Source of the DNA: Amaurobius ferox
Taxonomy: Eukaryota > Arthropoda > Arachnida > Araneae > Amaurobiidae
Assembly (NCBI GenBank): GCA_951213105.1
Contig: OX578152.1
Span: 96,718,568 to 96,782,567 of the forward strand
Length of the DNA: 64,000 nt
Reading direction: 5' to 3'
Part shown: positions 24,051 to 35,172 of the stretch, piece by piece
Position numbering within the stretch: the first letter of the stretch is position 1
Layout: every line of letters begins with the position of its first letter
Notes under the pieces: model-generated
The model's input: the letters and a program-made list of their open reading frames with translations, nothing else
Databases searched by the model: none
Told to the model about the DNA's origin: nothing
Translations under genes and position numbers: made by a program

Positions 24051-25803
24051 CAGCCGCGGAAAAAAAAAACGCCCCACCCTCTGTTAATCGAGCATTGTTC
24101 ATCGTAGAGAAAATTGAATGATACCATTCGATTAGGAATAACATCCTCTACAAATTAATGTGCGTAAAATTTGCATAAGGGGCCGTCTTCATATCTAAAC
24201 GCGCACAAACTTTGAAATTTTCAATGGCAACACCCAAGTTTAACAACATAGTTCGAAACTAGAGCAAAATTCAACCTGTGATACCAAATTTCAAGTCATT
24301 TGGGTGAAGAGTTTCTGAGTTGTGAGTATGTAAAGTTTCGAGCTCATAATGTTAAATTAGTTTCCAAGACTTCCATTCATATCTTCTGTAATAATTAGCT
24401 GCTAACGCTCATTATTTGTATGACGTTATTACTAAACAACCCAAACACATTTACGTGATTTTTATTTTTGTAGAATAAATTGTTTGTATAAAATATTAAT
24501 TATGAAATCAATAATCGAAAAAATATGAAAACAAACCTGGACACGTTTGATTTACAAAGACTTTTTATATGTTTATGTAAAATTCCAGGTGTTTCCTTCC
24601 TCTAGTTCTTTCGAAATGTTTAAATATTCAGCATCACGATGACTTTAGGGGTCGTATATTAGTTTAAAAAATGACTAATTTGAAAAAGTTATATTAATTG
24701 TAAGTTAATCTTTATTTAAGAAAACGGCATTTATTTTTACCCAGTTTTAATACAAACTTTATATAAACAGTGTTGTATAAATGCAACCCAATCAACGTAA
24801 TTCTGCAACTGTATTGAAGGGTGCAAACTTGTATTGTTATAAATGGGATCTACTTATGTTACTGCTGATTAATAGTTCCGGAGCTACTGCAAGTTGAAAT
24901 CGCCCACAAAATGTAATAATTCATAATAAAAAATATTTATATAAAACAATAACAAATTATAAAATTATGTGATACTAAACACCAACAAGACTTCAAACGG
25001 TGATTGATATAATGACGGATTGATACTTTTAAATTCGTCTCCAAATTCCAACGGAGTTGTTTTGTCGCGTCATCTGCAGATATTTGTTAGTCCCATAAAT
25101 TGATTTTGAAACAGCATTATAAAATGACATTTGAAAATAAACATTTCATTCTTCTTTATTTCTTCTTTTTATTGACCCTGGCATGAATGCCCCATTAGTT
25201 TTTAGCAACGTAGCCAGTACGACTTTTTACCCCTAATAATCGTGCCCTATTTGAGGCTCACGTAATCCTACCCATTACAGGCCCACTGCCTTAGTAACAC
25301 ACTCACACACACAAGACAACACCACGCCCAGCCATGAAAATGCTCACCCTCTCATGCAGGAATCGAACCTGCGACCCTTTGGCTGTGAGGTAAGCCATAA
25401 TGCTGAATGTCAAGAGGATAGTTCAATAATTTATAACAGTGCTGTGGTCAATCAACGATACATCGCCCTTCAAATTGCGCTTTTCAATATGGAGCTGATC
25501 CCCGAAAATTGCACATTCCGGAATATTGAATATCTTCGGATATAAAGATAGAAACGTCGTGAAAATTTGAATTTGGACTAATTTGGGGGGTCTAGAACTT
25601 GTGGGTGACGTCAAAATTGGGTGCTGCCATTGGAAATTTCAAAGTGTGCGCGCGTTTAGATATAAAGATAACCCCTTATGCAAATTTTACGCACATTAAT
25701 TTGTAGAGGATGTTATTCCTAATCGAATGGTATCATTCAATTTTCTCTAGGATGAACGATGCTCGATTAACAGAGGGTGGGGCGTTTTTTTTTCCAGCGG
25801 CTG
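24051..25803. mobile_element. 1.75-kb element with ~187-bp terminal inverted repeats
   Basis: The first ~187 bp (24051-24237) and last ~187 bp (25617-25803) are near-perfect inverted repeats beginning CAGCCGC. It is inserted in a PLE end at a TA; the flanks are TA on the left and CA, a probable mutated TA, on the right, which suits the Tc1/mariner superfamily. The inside (24238-25616) has no transposase frame but contains a SINE. It is classified only by terminal structure. Confidence 0.75.
25145..25415 (-). repeat. tRNA-derived SINE, 5'-truncated
   Basis: On the minus strand a perfect T-arm, GCAGG-TTCGATT-CCTGC, carries the RNA polymerase III B box GGTTCGATTCC. It is preceded by an anticodon-like arm (TGGCT/AGCCA). 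Downstream come about 200 bp of SINE body and an A-rich tail with AATAAAAAGAAG. The D-arm and A box are not recognisable. It is nested in the long-TIR element. Confidence 0.75.
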
Positions 25804-25865
25804 CACATAAAAATTATATAACCAGAGCGCTTTTCGACACTATTATGTACTTCATCAGTGGCAAA
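25804..25865 (-). ncRNA. Hammerhead-like core in a PLE end
   Basis: On the minus strand CTGATGA (25852-25858) matches the hammerhead box exactly, GAAA follows (25832-25835), and between them is a short imperfect hairpin (ACA/TGT with a G-C closing pair). GCGCTCTGG comes next, as GCACTTTGG does in the 4.1-kb copy. Upstream, the PLE sequence is interrupted by a family B insertion at 25866 and resumes at 26651. Confidence 0.5.
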
Positions 25866-26650
25866 GTAAAGAATCGGATGTGGGCAGCACATTGCTTTCT
25901 CTGCAGACTCATATTCACGTTCTCCTCTTTATTTCTTCAATAATTTATTAAATTGCACAAAATAACAGACATAATTATTTTAAATGACACTGAACTGGCA
26001 CTTTTAAATTCCATTTTCGTTTTCATTTGGTAACTGGAATTATATTCAAAAGTGGCATAGCGAAAATGCGAAAAAACTAAAATATCTCGAGAACGGCTAG
26101 TCTTAAAGTAATGGGGTAGGTCTTATTTTTTTCGTCGTCAAAAATTACGCATAAAATGAGCATTTAATTGACAAATTTGAACAGACAGTTTTTTATTTTT
26201 AGATTTAACGATTTTTGCGGGCCATTTCGCAAAAAAAAAAAAAAAAAAAAAAAAAAAGACAGGTTTCTTTTTTACGAATCATACCAAAATCTAACCAGCA
26301 CCAGGTAACCTACAAGAAATTTATCTACCAATTTTGTGAAATTTGGTCTATTAGTTAAAAAAAAAAAAAACACGTTTTTTTTTAAATCCTGAATTGTACC
26401 AAAATCTGGTCAGCACCAGAGTCACTCACAAGGGATTTACCTACCAATTTTGAAATTCTGTCAATTAATTTTTTAGTTAGAGAGTATACAAAATCTGTAC
26501 AGACACACACACACGTCGCGCTAAACAGTTTTTTCGTATTCTAGAGGGCCTAAAACGTGTAGATCCGTCAAAAACTCGAGTTGTGATTTTTGGTATAATT
26601 CCAATACTTTCCCTATACATTACCATGTATTGCAGGGAAAGTAAAAATAG
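25866..26650 (+). mobile_element. Family B element with 8-bp target duplication
   Basis: It is flanked by GTGGCAAA on both sides (25858-25865 and 26651-26658), and it cleanly interrupts a PLE end, so its borders are well defined: 785 bp, starting GTAAAGAATCGG and ending AAAGTAAAAATAG. Subterminal CTTTCTCTGCA near the left and the inverse of CTTTCCCTGCA near the right form a short inverted repeat. Inside are two diverged ~130-bp units and a poly(A) run (about 26228-26256). No protein is encoded. Confidence 0.75.
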
Positions 26651-27270
26651 GTGGCAAACATGAGCTTTAATAAACAGGCCACAATCGTGAGACAAAATTT
26701 GTATATTAATCTTATTTAAAATATCGATATATTTAAAAAACATAATTTAATTGCAAAATGTATAAATAATAAAAGATAAAAAATTACAGTGTAACCAACA
26801 GATATGTCATCAGACGCAAAAGAAAAAAGTTACTAAATATCCAGAAAATCTATTATTATTAGCTGCAATAACCCCCCCGTAATATTTTAATCCCTTTTCA
26901 TTTATATTTACTGCGATTCTATTTTGTAATTTTGATACCTTTCAGACCATCAGTTAAGCTTGGCGTCTCGTTCTCGACTCACTGCGTTGTTAAACCATTG
27001 TATGATTTTCTGGATATTTAGCACCTTTGACGACATATCTATCTGTTGGTTACCCTTTAATTTTTTATCTTTTATCATTTATGTATTTTGTAATTAAATT
27101 ATGTTTTTAAAATATTTTAAAAATGATTAATATGCAAATTTTGTCTCGCGATTGTGGCCTGTATGCGCTCTGGTTATATATAATTTTTATGTACAACATG
27201 GATGGATATTTTATTAAAGATATTTTAATAATAGCCAACTTTGGTTGTCGTTATTTTTAAAACTTTTTTA
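26651..27270. repeat. PLE 3' end in inverted-repeat arrangement
   Basis: About 26655-26850 is the imperfect reverse complement of about 26990-27175. The ~140-bp centre (26851-26990) matches the 3' UTR of the element at 3045-3190 (AGCTGYAATAACCCCC, ATTTTGATMC, CTCGTTCT). The right side continues into the PLE terminus to about 27270. This is a short PLE copy whose 5' end is an inverted 3' end, as in the 1.8-4.2 kb element. Confidence 0.7.
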
Positions 27271-27284
27271 AATATTACAAAAGA

Positions 27285-27840
27285 AATTGTGAAAAATCTG
27301 CATCGTTGTTCTAAATGCTCACAATTATAGCATGTTGCCTGCCCTTCATTTTAAAAGGCTTGAGAAAACCTTCCGATTAATACCAAGTTTGATAATATAC
27401 CTTCATGGTGAAGGAGGAGGGGTAATATGCCCCCTCGATTATGAGGGCTATTAATGCCACGAACACAAAAATTGTATCGCGGCTATTTTTTGACTATAAT
27501 TACTGAAACTATTAAGTTTCGTGAACACTGGGCTATAAATTATCCCTTTTATGTATAATTATGTAATGATTAAAACATTCTATCTAGTTCTAGATATTTT
27601 AATATCAAAGCAGGACATAAAGTTTGTGAAAATTTATTAATATTTGTGGCAGCTATAGTGTACACAAGAAATTGACCACAGACAGACAGACATCACTCTA
27701 AAAATAGTCAAAGCGCGTTCAGGAGGTCCTAAAACCTATATTAGAATCAAAATTTCGAAATCGAAAATTTTCGTGAAAACAATACTGTCTGTATACTTTG
27801 AGTATATTCAATAGTATGAGAAAGTAAAAATAGAAAGTAA
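27285..27840 (+). repeat. Family A interspersed repeat, copy 1
   Basis: Shared phrases are AATTATAGCATGTT, GAACACAAAAATTG, TCGCGGCTATTTTT, GTGGCAGCTATAG, CCACAGACAGACAGACATCA, GGAGGTCCTAAAAC and the end TAGTATGAGAAAGTAAAAA. The left terminus (GTGTGGCTCAACTCGACTTTCTCATAC in full copies) is missing. Non-coding. Confidence 0.65.
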
Positions 27841-28163
27841 AAGACAATGAAATAATAAATTCGGACTTCCTAGATGCTCCGGTTTTCGAGTTATTCTCAA
27901 AATACGTGAATATTCCTATTGCGGGTTCCGGATGGGTTAGCACAATACGGTTCAAAATCAAAGGAATTAAAATGTACAACAAAAGATAAAAACATGCCAA
28001 ATTTCATGTTACTGTGATGAATGGAACCCGATTAGTTACAGCCTCAAAGATTTGAACAACACTGGCAAACAAACAAACACAAGCTCAAGTTAAATAAATG
28101 GTTGTAAAAATAAAGTAACCTTATAGTTCAAAATACACAAAGTAATATAAAAGGCTTATATAC
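27841..28163. other. Intron next to the microexons, unassigned
   Basis: About 320 bp of AT-rich intron separates a family A copy from the 33-nt microexon. AAACAAACACAAGCTCAAG lies near 28071. No feature was recognised; splicing enhancers for the short exons could lie here but cannot be identified by eye. Confidence 0.45.
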
Positions 28164-28196
28164 CTCTTCTCTGAATTTCTTTATATTGTCTCCTTT
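28164..28196 (-). CDS. mub/PCBP: PCBP-like gene, 33-nt microexon (residues 51-61, KH1)
   Basis: This 33-nt exon encodes KGDNIKKFREE, completing the GXXG loop of KH1 (G49-K50 | K51-G52) and the following helix. The acceptor is TTAG and the donor begins gta. It is separated from the 24-nt exon by an intron of only 102 nt, whereas the flanking introns exceed 11 kb. Family members usually read KGE.(V/I)K(R/K).REE here, so D-N is a mild variation. Skipping it would remove 11 residues in frame and destroy KH1 RNA contact. Confidence 0.9.
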
Positions 28197-28298
28197 CTAA
28201 ACAAAAAAATATTTTTTAATCCATGCAAGTTTATGTACTAGTAATAGCATATAAATAAGATAAAAACATTATATTAGTTCATAAAAAAACTGACTCAC

Positions 28299-28322
28299 CT
28301 TTCCAATAATGCTCCCCACTTC
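28299..28322 (-). CDS. mub/PCBP: PCBP-like gene, 24-nt microexon (residues 43-50, KH1)
   Basis: This 24-nt exon encodes EVGSIIGK, the start of the KH1 nucleic-acid-binding groove. It is bordered by a TAG acceptor and a gtgagt donor on the minus strand and is phase 0 on both sides. It supplies the first G and K of the GXXG loop (G49-K50); the other half of the loop is in the next exon. It is too short for ORF-based gene finding and is identified only because it joins exactly with its neighbours and matches the near-invariant PCBP sequence. Confidence 0.9.
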
Positions 28323-28434
28323 CTAAAAATAAATATGGGATCCTTTTAGTAATTTAGAACAAAAAAATTAAAAAGTCAAAAGACAATAATTTATACTCAA
28401 AATGAATAAAGTTATCATATACAGTCAAATCTGA

Positions 28435-28697
28435 TTTGAGCTAGATTCCACTAAAAATACATGATGACTTTAACCTTTTGCTTACGGGTGGGACAGCGTC
28501 CAACCCAAACGAAGAACCTTCCAAAAAGACAGGTATTTGACATACCCTATCCCAAACAGTTCGATCCCCCTTTGCAGACATTGGCTTAGAGATTCTTTGC
28601 ATTGGCGTCCTGGTTCTTCGTTTGGGATGGACGCTATCCCACCAGTAAGCAAAAGGTTCAAGTCATCATACATGTTTAGTGGAATGTAGCTCAAGTT
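28435..28697. mobile_element. piggyBac-type foldback MITE with extended palindrome
   Basis: The core 28474-28656 has inverted ends CCTTTTGCTTACGGGTGGGA, flanked by TTAA and TTCA. The palindrome extends some 40 bp beyond the TTAA on both sides (TTTGAGCTAGATTCCACTAAA against its inverse near 28665-28697), so the core sits in the centre of a larger inverted repeat. The same MITE family occurs at 44547-44773. It lies about 110 bp upstream of the 24-nt microexon. Confidence 0.75.
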
Positions 28698-28739
28698 TAT
28701 TTTCTCGTGCCATAATCAAATCTTAAGCAGATGTGTTGC

Positions 28740-29333
28740 AAATTTTGTAATTTTTTTTTTTTTAAATCAATATTGTTGACCCAAATGATCACAATTATAG
28801 CATGTTACCTTGCATTTTAAAGGGCTTGAAAAAGTTTTTTGATTGATACAAAGTTTGGCAATGTACTCTCTCGGGGCTCATGATGTTACGAACACAAAAA
28901 TTGCATCGAGGGTGCTATTTTTCACTACATATATTGAGACTGTTAAATTTCGTGATTATTGAGCTATAATAACCCCTTATAAGTATAATCATGTCAAGTT
29001 TCGTCCTATGTTGCCATGTTAAGAAAATACAAAATTTCGAATAAACTTAAAAAATAAAGTAAATTAAGTTTTCGCTCGAACTTAATATTCTATATAGTTC
29101 TAGATTTTCCTTTTCATTAACAAACTCGGATAAAAAGTTTCGCAAAAATCCATTAATAATTGTGGCAGCTATTGTTCATACAAGAAATCGACCACAGACG
29201 GACATCACTCTAAAATGAATCAAAACGTGTTCAGGAGGTCCTAAAACATATACTGATATCAAAATCTCGAAATCAAATGTTCGCGAAACTTCTTTATACT
29301 ATATTGAATAGTATGAGAAAGTAAAAATATACG
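28740..29333 (+). repeat. Family A interspersed repeat, copy 2
   Basis: It has the same phrase order as the copy at 27.3-27.8 kb, ending ATTGAATAGTATGAGAAAGT. The (CAGA)n tract is short here (ACCACAGACGGACATCAC). Non-coding. Confidence 0.65.
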
Positions 29334-30024
29334 ATAATTTTGATACTTCTCGAGTCAATAGCCAGGTCCATGACCTTCTTGACACCCAGCATTATAATAT
29401 AGAAGAGAAACTTTGCATCTATGTATGTCCGTAAATTCTAATAAGAAACTTCTAGATAAGCTGAAATTTGCTACACAGCTCAGGATGGATTCATTTATCG
29501 GATCTGTGTTAATAAAAAGTAACACTATTTTTATACCATTAACATCCTTAGTCATTCAAGTTATCCCTTTTCCCCTTATATTATATGTATACTACACTCA
29601 CAGTTCAGGGACTTCCATACAAATTGCTGTCCATTGTTTTCCATAGGATAGAAAGCTGGGAAAATCTTAATTCGAATCATTGAGTTCTAATCAGGAGAAT
29701 TACTAACACCTTTTGTCTATAGTTCTAACTTTTCTCTATAACGTATCTGCATTCTACACATAAAATTTAGCGGTTGTAGGAGTATTCGTTCGAGCTATAG
29801 TGTCACCACACACACGATCATTTTTGGAACAATGTTGGTAGCATCAAAACCATCTCTACTACTCACTTAGTAGACAGGGTTTTGGTAGCATACAGCATAT
29901 GAAGGGAAGAGAGAGATTGGTACTTTTAACTGCGCTATAGATGTTAATAGTATTTAAAAAAAAACTAATCACCTCTCTAAGTACGCAATGTCAGTATGCT
30001 AAAGCACCCAACGCAAACCGTGCC
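29334..30024. other. Intron sequence without recognisable feature
   Basis: Several short frames are present but none has family resemblance or splice context. A TTTTGGTAGCAT phrase recurs within 60 bp near 29850. Confidence 0.4.
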
Positions 30025-30376
30025 GTTTAAATTTCGGCCACCAGGGCTGAAATGTGGCGCTGCTGTCCCCGTAATTTGTATATTGCTTAACTTATCCAAC
30101 AAATATTGGCAAAAAAAATTCCAAAGATTACAAATTGTGAGTGGACCTTTAGCGTAAATCCTTTAACTGTCGAAATGTCTTAAATGCGACAGAAACATTG
30201 CTGTTTCCTTTATAGAAAATTTTAACAAGTAATGCGGTAAGGTGAGCTTCATAACCCTTCACCAGCCGTAGATTTGTGATTTCTTTTATAGGCGGCGATT
30301 GTAAAATATACTTCGTAATATGCAAATTACGGGGACAGCAGCGCCACATTTCAGCCCTGGCGGACGAAATTTGAAC
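30025..30376. mobile_element. MITE with ~50-bp terminal inverted repeats
   Basis: The ends GTTTAAATTTCGGCCACC... and GTTCAAATTTCGTCCGCC... (read inward) are inverted repeats of about 50 bp with few mismatches, sharing CAGGGCTGAAATGTGGCGCT. Total length is about 352 bp, with no coding. The target duplication is unclear, so the superfamily is not assigned. Confidence 0.75.
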
Positions 30377-30764
30377 TAATTTTTTTTTCCCTTCAGAAAT
30401 AAAAACCGCATACTCAGGGTAGTATGTGTACGAAATTTGGTTGCGATTCGCTTAGTAGTTTTTCCTACAGAGAAGTAACTGATCTTTAATTTGAATCACC
30501 TTGTATTTTCTTCCCAGCCTAACGAGAACAGAGATTCGTTTGGTTCTTTTTAGAGAAATTAAATTAAAAATTTTCAGATTTTTTTAAAACAATACCGTTT
30601 AGAAAACTACCAGAATTTACCCATATTTCAAATTAAACCACAAGCAACTGCGGTTTATCTGCTAGTAGTATATAAATGCATAAGAATTAGGGTGGAGACA
30701 AGGCCGTAGCCAGAAATTTGTTTCGGAGAGGGACCACAATTTTTTTCATTGGAGAAGTCAAACA

Positions 30765-30822
30765 ACTCATCATATATATATATATATAATAAAAAAAAAC
30801 AATATAAATGAAGATAATAGAT

Positions 30823-30856
<34 letters not shown>

Positions 30857-31107
30857 AAAAACGAATTAATAACTAATACCAAATAATTAATGACAAAACT
30901 TTAAAACAATAAAACAACCAAAACAGTTAAACACGGCAATCATGCCGAGAAAACCAACACTAGGCTTAATTTGGAGATTAATTCAGATTCGATTCTTCTT
31001 CAGGTCTGAGTATCAAGCCTGAATTAACCTAAAGAAATGCATGTTTCGGATATGGCAATAGTTCGTTACTATAAATACCATAACCTAGAGTACAAGTATA
31101 AATAAAA

Positions 31108-31150
<43 letters not shown>
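30765..31150. repeat. (TA)n microsatellites flanking a retroelement-associated repeat
   Basis: (TA)n runs lie at about 30772-30788, 30824-30852 and 31112-31150. Between them, 30930-31090 matches about 17815-18005, including CTTCAGGTCTGAGTAT. On the minus strand CTGAAGA is followed by AGA...TCT and GAAT, a weak hammerhead-like pattern. Confidence 0.55.
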
Positions 31151-31154
<4 letters not shown>

Positions 31155-32980
31155 CGAATCCACACCATTGATATTTGTTGATTATCTTAAGCTTGATGAT
31201 TAAAAATAAGCATTTAATTTTTCTCATGATGGTTGATTCTCTATTTAATACTTCTTTTTAATTTGTAGGCATATTTTAAGTTAGGGTTTTTGAGTTGCAA
31301 CTTCTCTCTATTCTATCATTGGATTTTCATTTTATAATTTTTATAATTTTAATATTTTATTTTTTTTTTTGGTAATTCGGGTGACTTAGTTTCTGGGGGG
31401 GGGGGGGGGCTACAGCCTTGGGTGGAGATTTCACACTCCAGATATTTAAATATTTATATATACATAGTATACCAGGGATGAATTATTTTTAAAGCAAAAC
31501 GAATCGTATTCATCACAACGAAAAACTGCAAAATCTGTTATGATAGTTTGTAAGTCTGCCAAAAGAGTTGTAGTGACTTTCTTATCTGTTTATATTCTCT
31601 GTTTCTTAATGTTTAACATCATTTGCAACTAAAGCTTAAAATTGGAGCAAAATATCTATTTAAAGTTCTAATTCAGTTCTCTTCATTAATTCGTTTTAAA
31701 TGAGGCTTCAGGCACACATAATGCTACTAACTTTGTTTTTATGTTCCTTTGCAAAAGCATAAACCAATCCCCCCCCCCCTAAAAAAAGTATAATAACAGG
31801 GTTTCTAATATATGAAATAAAATATATTTAATAGTATATATATAGAATATATATATACAGAATATTGACGAGCATAAGTGGGTTTTGGTTAGGCATTTTT
31901 ATATTTTATAAGGACAACATTTGTACACAAAAATGTGCTCGGGCTATTGTCTTTACTTTTTTTTTATCCAGACCGTCCGACCCATTCTAAAGTGTAAGGT
32001 TCGGGCGGCTGGGAAAGTGCCACCCAATTTAAACCGGAATTCAGTGAAAGTGGAAATTACAGGATTTGTATCTTTCTTCCTCTAATGCATCACTTCTCGG
32101 ATAGACTTTCGGACCTGCCGATTTAGCGGGCTCATATTTCGCGGAGACACGGTGCAATGGAACGGAATAGCTAACAATGGAAATAAGGCAAAGAAATTGT
32201 AAAATGATCAGGGGGTGCATATAAATTTTTTCCTTTTTTTAACAATCTTACAACAATGAGATTTTTGAGGGCATGAATATCCGGGTGGGGAGGTCAGAAT
32301 TCGGAAATGTGGAGGGGGGGGGGGATCAACTCAGATTTAATGAAATATCGTATTATCATCGCAAATACGCATGTGTGTAAATTTTCAAGAAAATTGAATA
32401 GGTAAAAGTGGGTCAAAAATTCATTTCAAGATTTTATCCAGACAGAGAAAACAACCTAAATAAAACAGTGTAAAAATGTTTCAACCGATTTTAAAGACAA
32501 AAAGGAAAGTTTTTCTTCGGGGTGAATAAGAAAGCGCACCAGTACCAACAAAGGCATCCTGAAGAAGTTTTTTTTTTTTAATTTATGAAACCGGTTGATA
32601 TCATCTTTCAACCATGTATGATGCATCTAACGAAAATGCTACTTTTCATCTTTTTCGGACTGGTTTAGAAAATGGGATAGCTCGAGCACGACCCATTTGC
32701 CTTACACCGAATCTAAATTTATTTTTGAATTGCCCATATCAAGTTTTTTTGAGAATGCCTAATTTGGTGGGAATAAAAAAATTCGAAACTGTTATTGAAT
32801 TGCGAAGTGCCTATGTACGCAATGTATAAATGAACACATGTATAAATTTTAAAATAGGGCGTCATTCTATCTTTTAAGCAAATTTGATGTCAATCGTTAT
32901 AATTTTGGAGATGTTATACAAAAGAATGAAAAATACGCATTCGCGTGCTGTGTACAACATAGGCAATCAAGATGCATATG
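31151..32980. other. Intron with G/C homopolymers, otherwise unassigned
   Basis: Holds G15 (31395-31409), C11 (31769-31779) and G11 (32314-32324), and short TATATATA runs near 31838-31858. A more GC-rich patch lies near 31965-32170. No coding region or repeat family was recognised. Confidence 0.45.
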
Positions 32981-32984
32981 AGTG

Positions 32985-33700
32985 TGGCTCCACTTGACTT
33001 TCTCATACCAAAATCTATTTTGAAGTAGCTTGAAGCCCCCCCCCCCCCCCCCTCACTCCTTCCCCTAAATTCTACAAGAAAAATTTTGAAAAATCGGTAT
33101 CGTCGGTTTAAATGATTACAAATATAACGCGTCTCCCTTCACTTTTTGAATTTGAAAAAAAAATTCGACTGATACCATACATACTTGGCGGGTAACGTGC
33201 CTAAGAGCGAGATAATGACGTCACGGACACAAAAATTGCATTGCAGCAATTTTTCACAACGATTGGATTGAAACCATTATGTCTCGTTATCATTTAGTCA
33301 TAAATGATCCCTTTTATGTATGATTATGTCAAATGTTTCCTATGCTGCTTTGTTAAAAAATATAAAAATTCGAATAAATTTTGAAGTTTCCGGTCGAATT
33401 TAAATTCATTTTTTATCTAATTCTAGAATTTTCGATAACAAAGCCAGATATGAAGTTTCGGGAAAATCCATTAATATTTATGGCAGCCACACAAGAAGAT
33501 ATACCATCGACCACAGATATACTGAGAGACAGACGGACTTCACTCCAAAAGCAGTCAAAACGTTTAGGAGGTCCTAAAACATATGTTGGCATCAAAAACT
33601 CGAATTCGAAAATAATACTTTCAGCAATACTTGAAAGCAATACTTTCTCTATGCTGTATTACATACAGTATAGAGATATAGTATGAGAAAGTAATAAATA
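32985..33700 (+). repeat. Family A interspersed repeat, copy 3 (full length)
   Basis: It starts GTGTGGCTCCACTTGACTTTCTCATACC and ends TAGTATGAGAAAGTAATAAA, so the two ends carry an inverted ACTTTCTCATAC. A C17 run is present at 33036-33052. It is about 715 bp and non-coding. It pairs with the inverted copy at 33.85-34.39 kb. Confidence 0.7.
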
Positions 33701-33844
33701 AATAATTTACGATGTTGTTTTCACGTCCATGTAATAAGCTACCTGCATACTATATTTGTGTTTCAATCGGTTAAATACTTTTGGAGGAAAAATATTGGCC
33801 CAAATTATTGGATAGACAGACTCAATAGCAAACATGCTGGGGAG

Positions 33845-34385
33845 ATTTTGTAAAATCTTTACTCTCTCATACTATAATATATACTATACAGTATACAGTA
33901 TTGCTTTCATGGAAATTCTCGATTTTGAGGCCATGTTTTAGTTAGTAGTATGTTTTAGGATTTCGTCTGTCTGTGGTCGATTTCTTGTGTACCATAAATA
34001 TTAATGGATTTTCACGAAATTTTTTCTATCCGGCATTGTTATTGAAAAAATCTAGAACTAATAATCTTTTGATATTCGAGCGAAAACTTCAAAATTCATT
34101 CGAAATTATTTTTTTTAATATGGCAGCATAGGACAAAATTTGACATAATTATGCATAAAACGGGTTATTTATCGTTCACTGATTACAAAATTTAACAGTT
34201 TCAATAATTGTAGTGAAAAATAGCCGCGATACAATTTTTGTGTTCGTGATGTTATTAGGCCCCTCGGGGGAGGGCGGACAAGTTACCCCCTCGCGGGACG
34301 GGGAGTGACATTATCAAATTTGGTATCGATCGAAGCATTTATTCAAGCTCTTGAAGCTACTCCAGTTAATTTTATTTTCATTTTT
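33845..34385 (-). repeat. Family A interspersed repeat, copy 4 (inverted)
   Basis: This is the reverse of copy 3's order: TTACTCTCTCATACTATA at the left, then GTCTGTCTGTGGTCGATTTC, GCCGCGATACAATTTTTGTG and CCCCTCGGGGGAGGGCGG. With copy 3 it forms an inverted pair separated by about 145 bp. Confidence 0.68.
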
Positions 34386-34821
34386 TCTCGTAAGTAATTA
34401 ACATTTTAAAATCCTAAAATACCGATTTTTAATTTTATCTCAGGTATTAAATACTCTAATTATATACATGTATAAAAACTATATTAAAAAATTAATACAT
34501 GGTCTTGGCATATGTAATGCAACTTTTTCTTCTTAATCTGGCATGTTTATGTACAGAACGTCACTCGCGTCGCTGACTCCCATCTTATCAGTTTATCAGT
34601 TTTCCCTCCCCCTCCCCTCCTCCACGAATGATGTGATAAAGTGGATCGCATTCATCTATCAACCTTGCCTGTCATTACAAACTTAAGGTAGCTCTAATTG
34701 GATTAAGATGCAACATTTATACCAAATTCATTCCGCACCAGTCAAATGACATCTCAAGTGGTCTGCGCATGACTTTCCCTACATACTGCAATTACTTCCC
34801 TTCTCTCACAACGAAATAATA
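34386..34821. other. Intron sequence without clear feature
   Basis: A GACTTTCCCTACATACTGCAA phrase near 34770-34790 is a family B end. The rest, including a C/T-rich patch near 34600, is unassigned. Confidence 0.4.
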
Positions 34822-35172
34822 GAGTACAGCAGGCGTAGGCAGCCTTTTTGTATTTACGGGCCGCATTTAGCTTTTGAATTTTATAAAAGGGCCGCATTTA
34901 GGAAGAAACTAAAAATTCCTGTGCAGGGTTCTCACACCTCAAGCAGAAAAAAATAAGACCTTTTCAAGGCAATTTCTTTTTTTTTTATAAGGCTTAGCAA
35001 TATAATCAAAGAAAAATTAAACAAATAAACATTAGAGAGAGAAAAAATGCAAGTATTATAAAATAAGTATTTTTAAAGAATATTAAATATATTCTTCTGT
35101 AAACACCTTTTTAAATATAATATTCTTCTATACTAAACAGAAATATATAGTATGGATACACGCCAACTAATT

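Noticed and set aside
25350..25410. Functional tRNA gene
   Set aside because: Only the T-arm and an anticodon-like arm are present. No acceptor stem or D-arm; the A-rich tail and body indicate a SINE.
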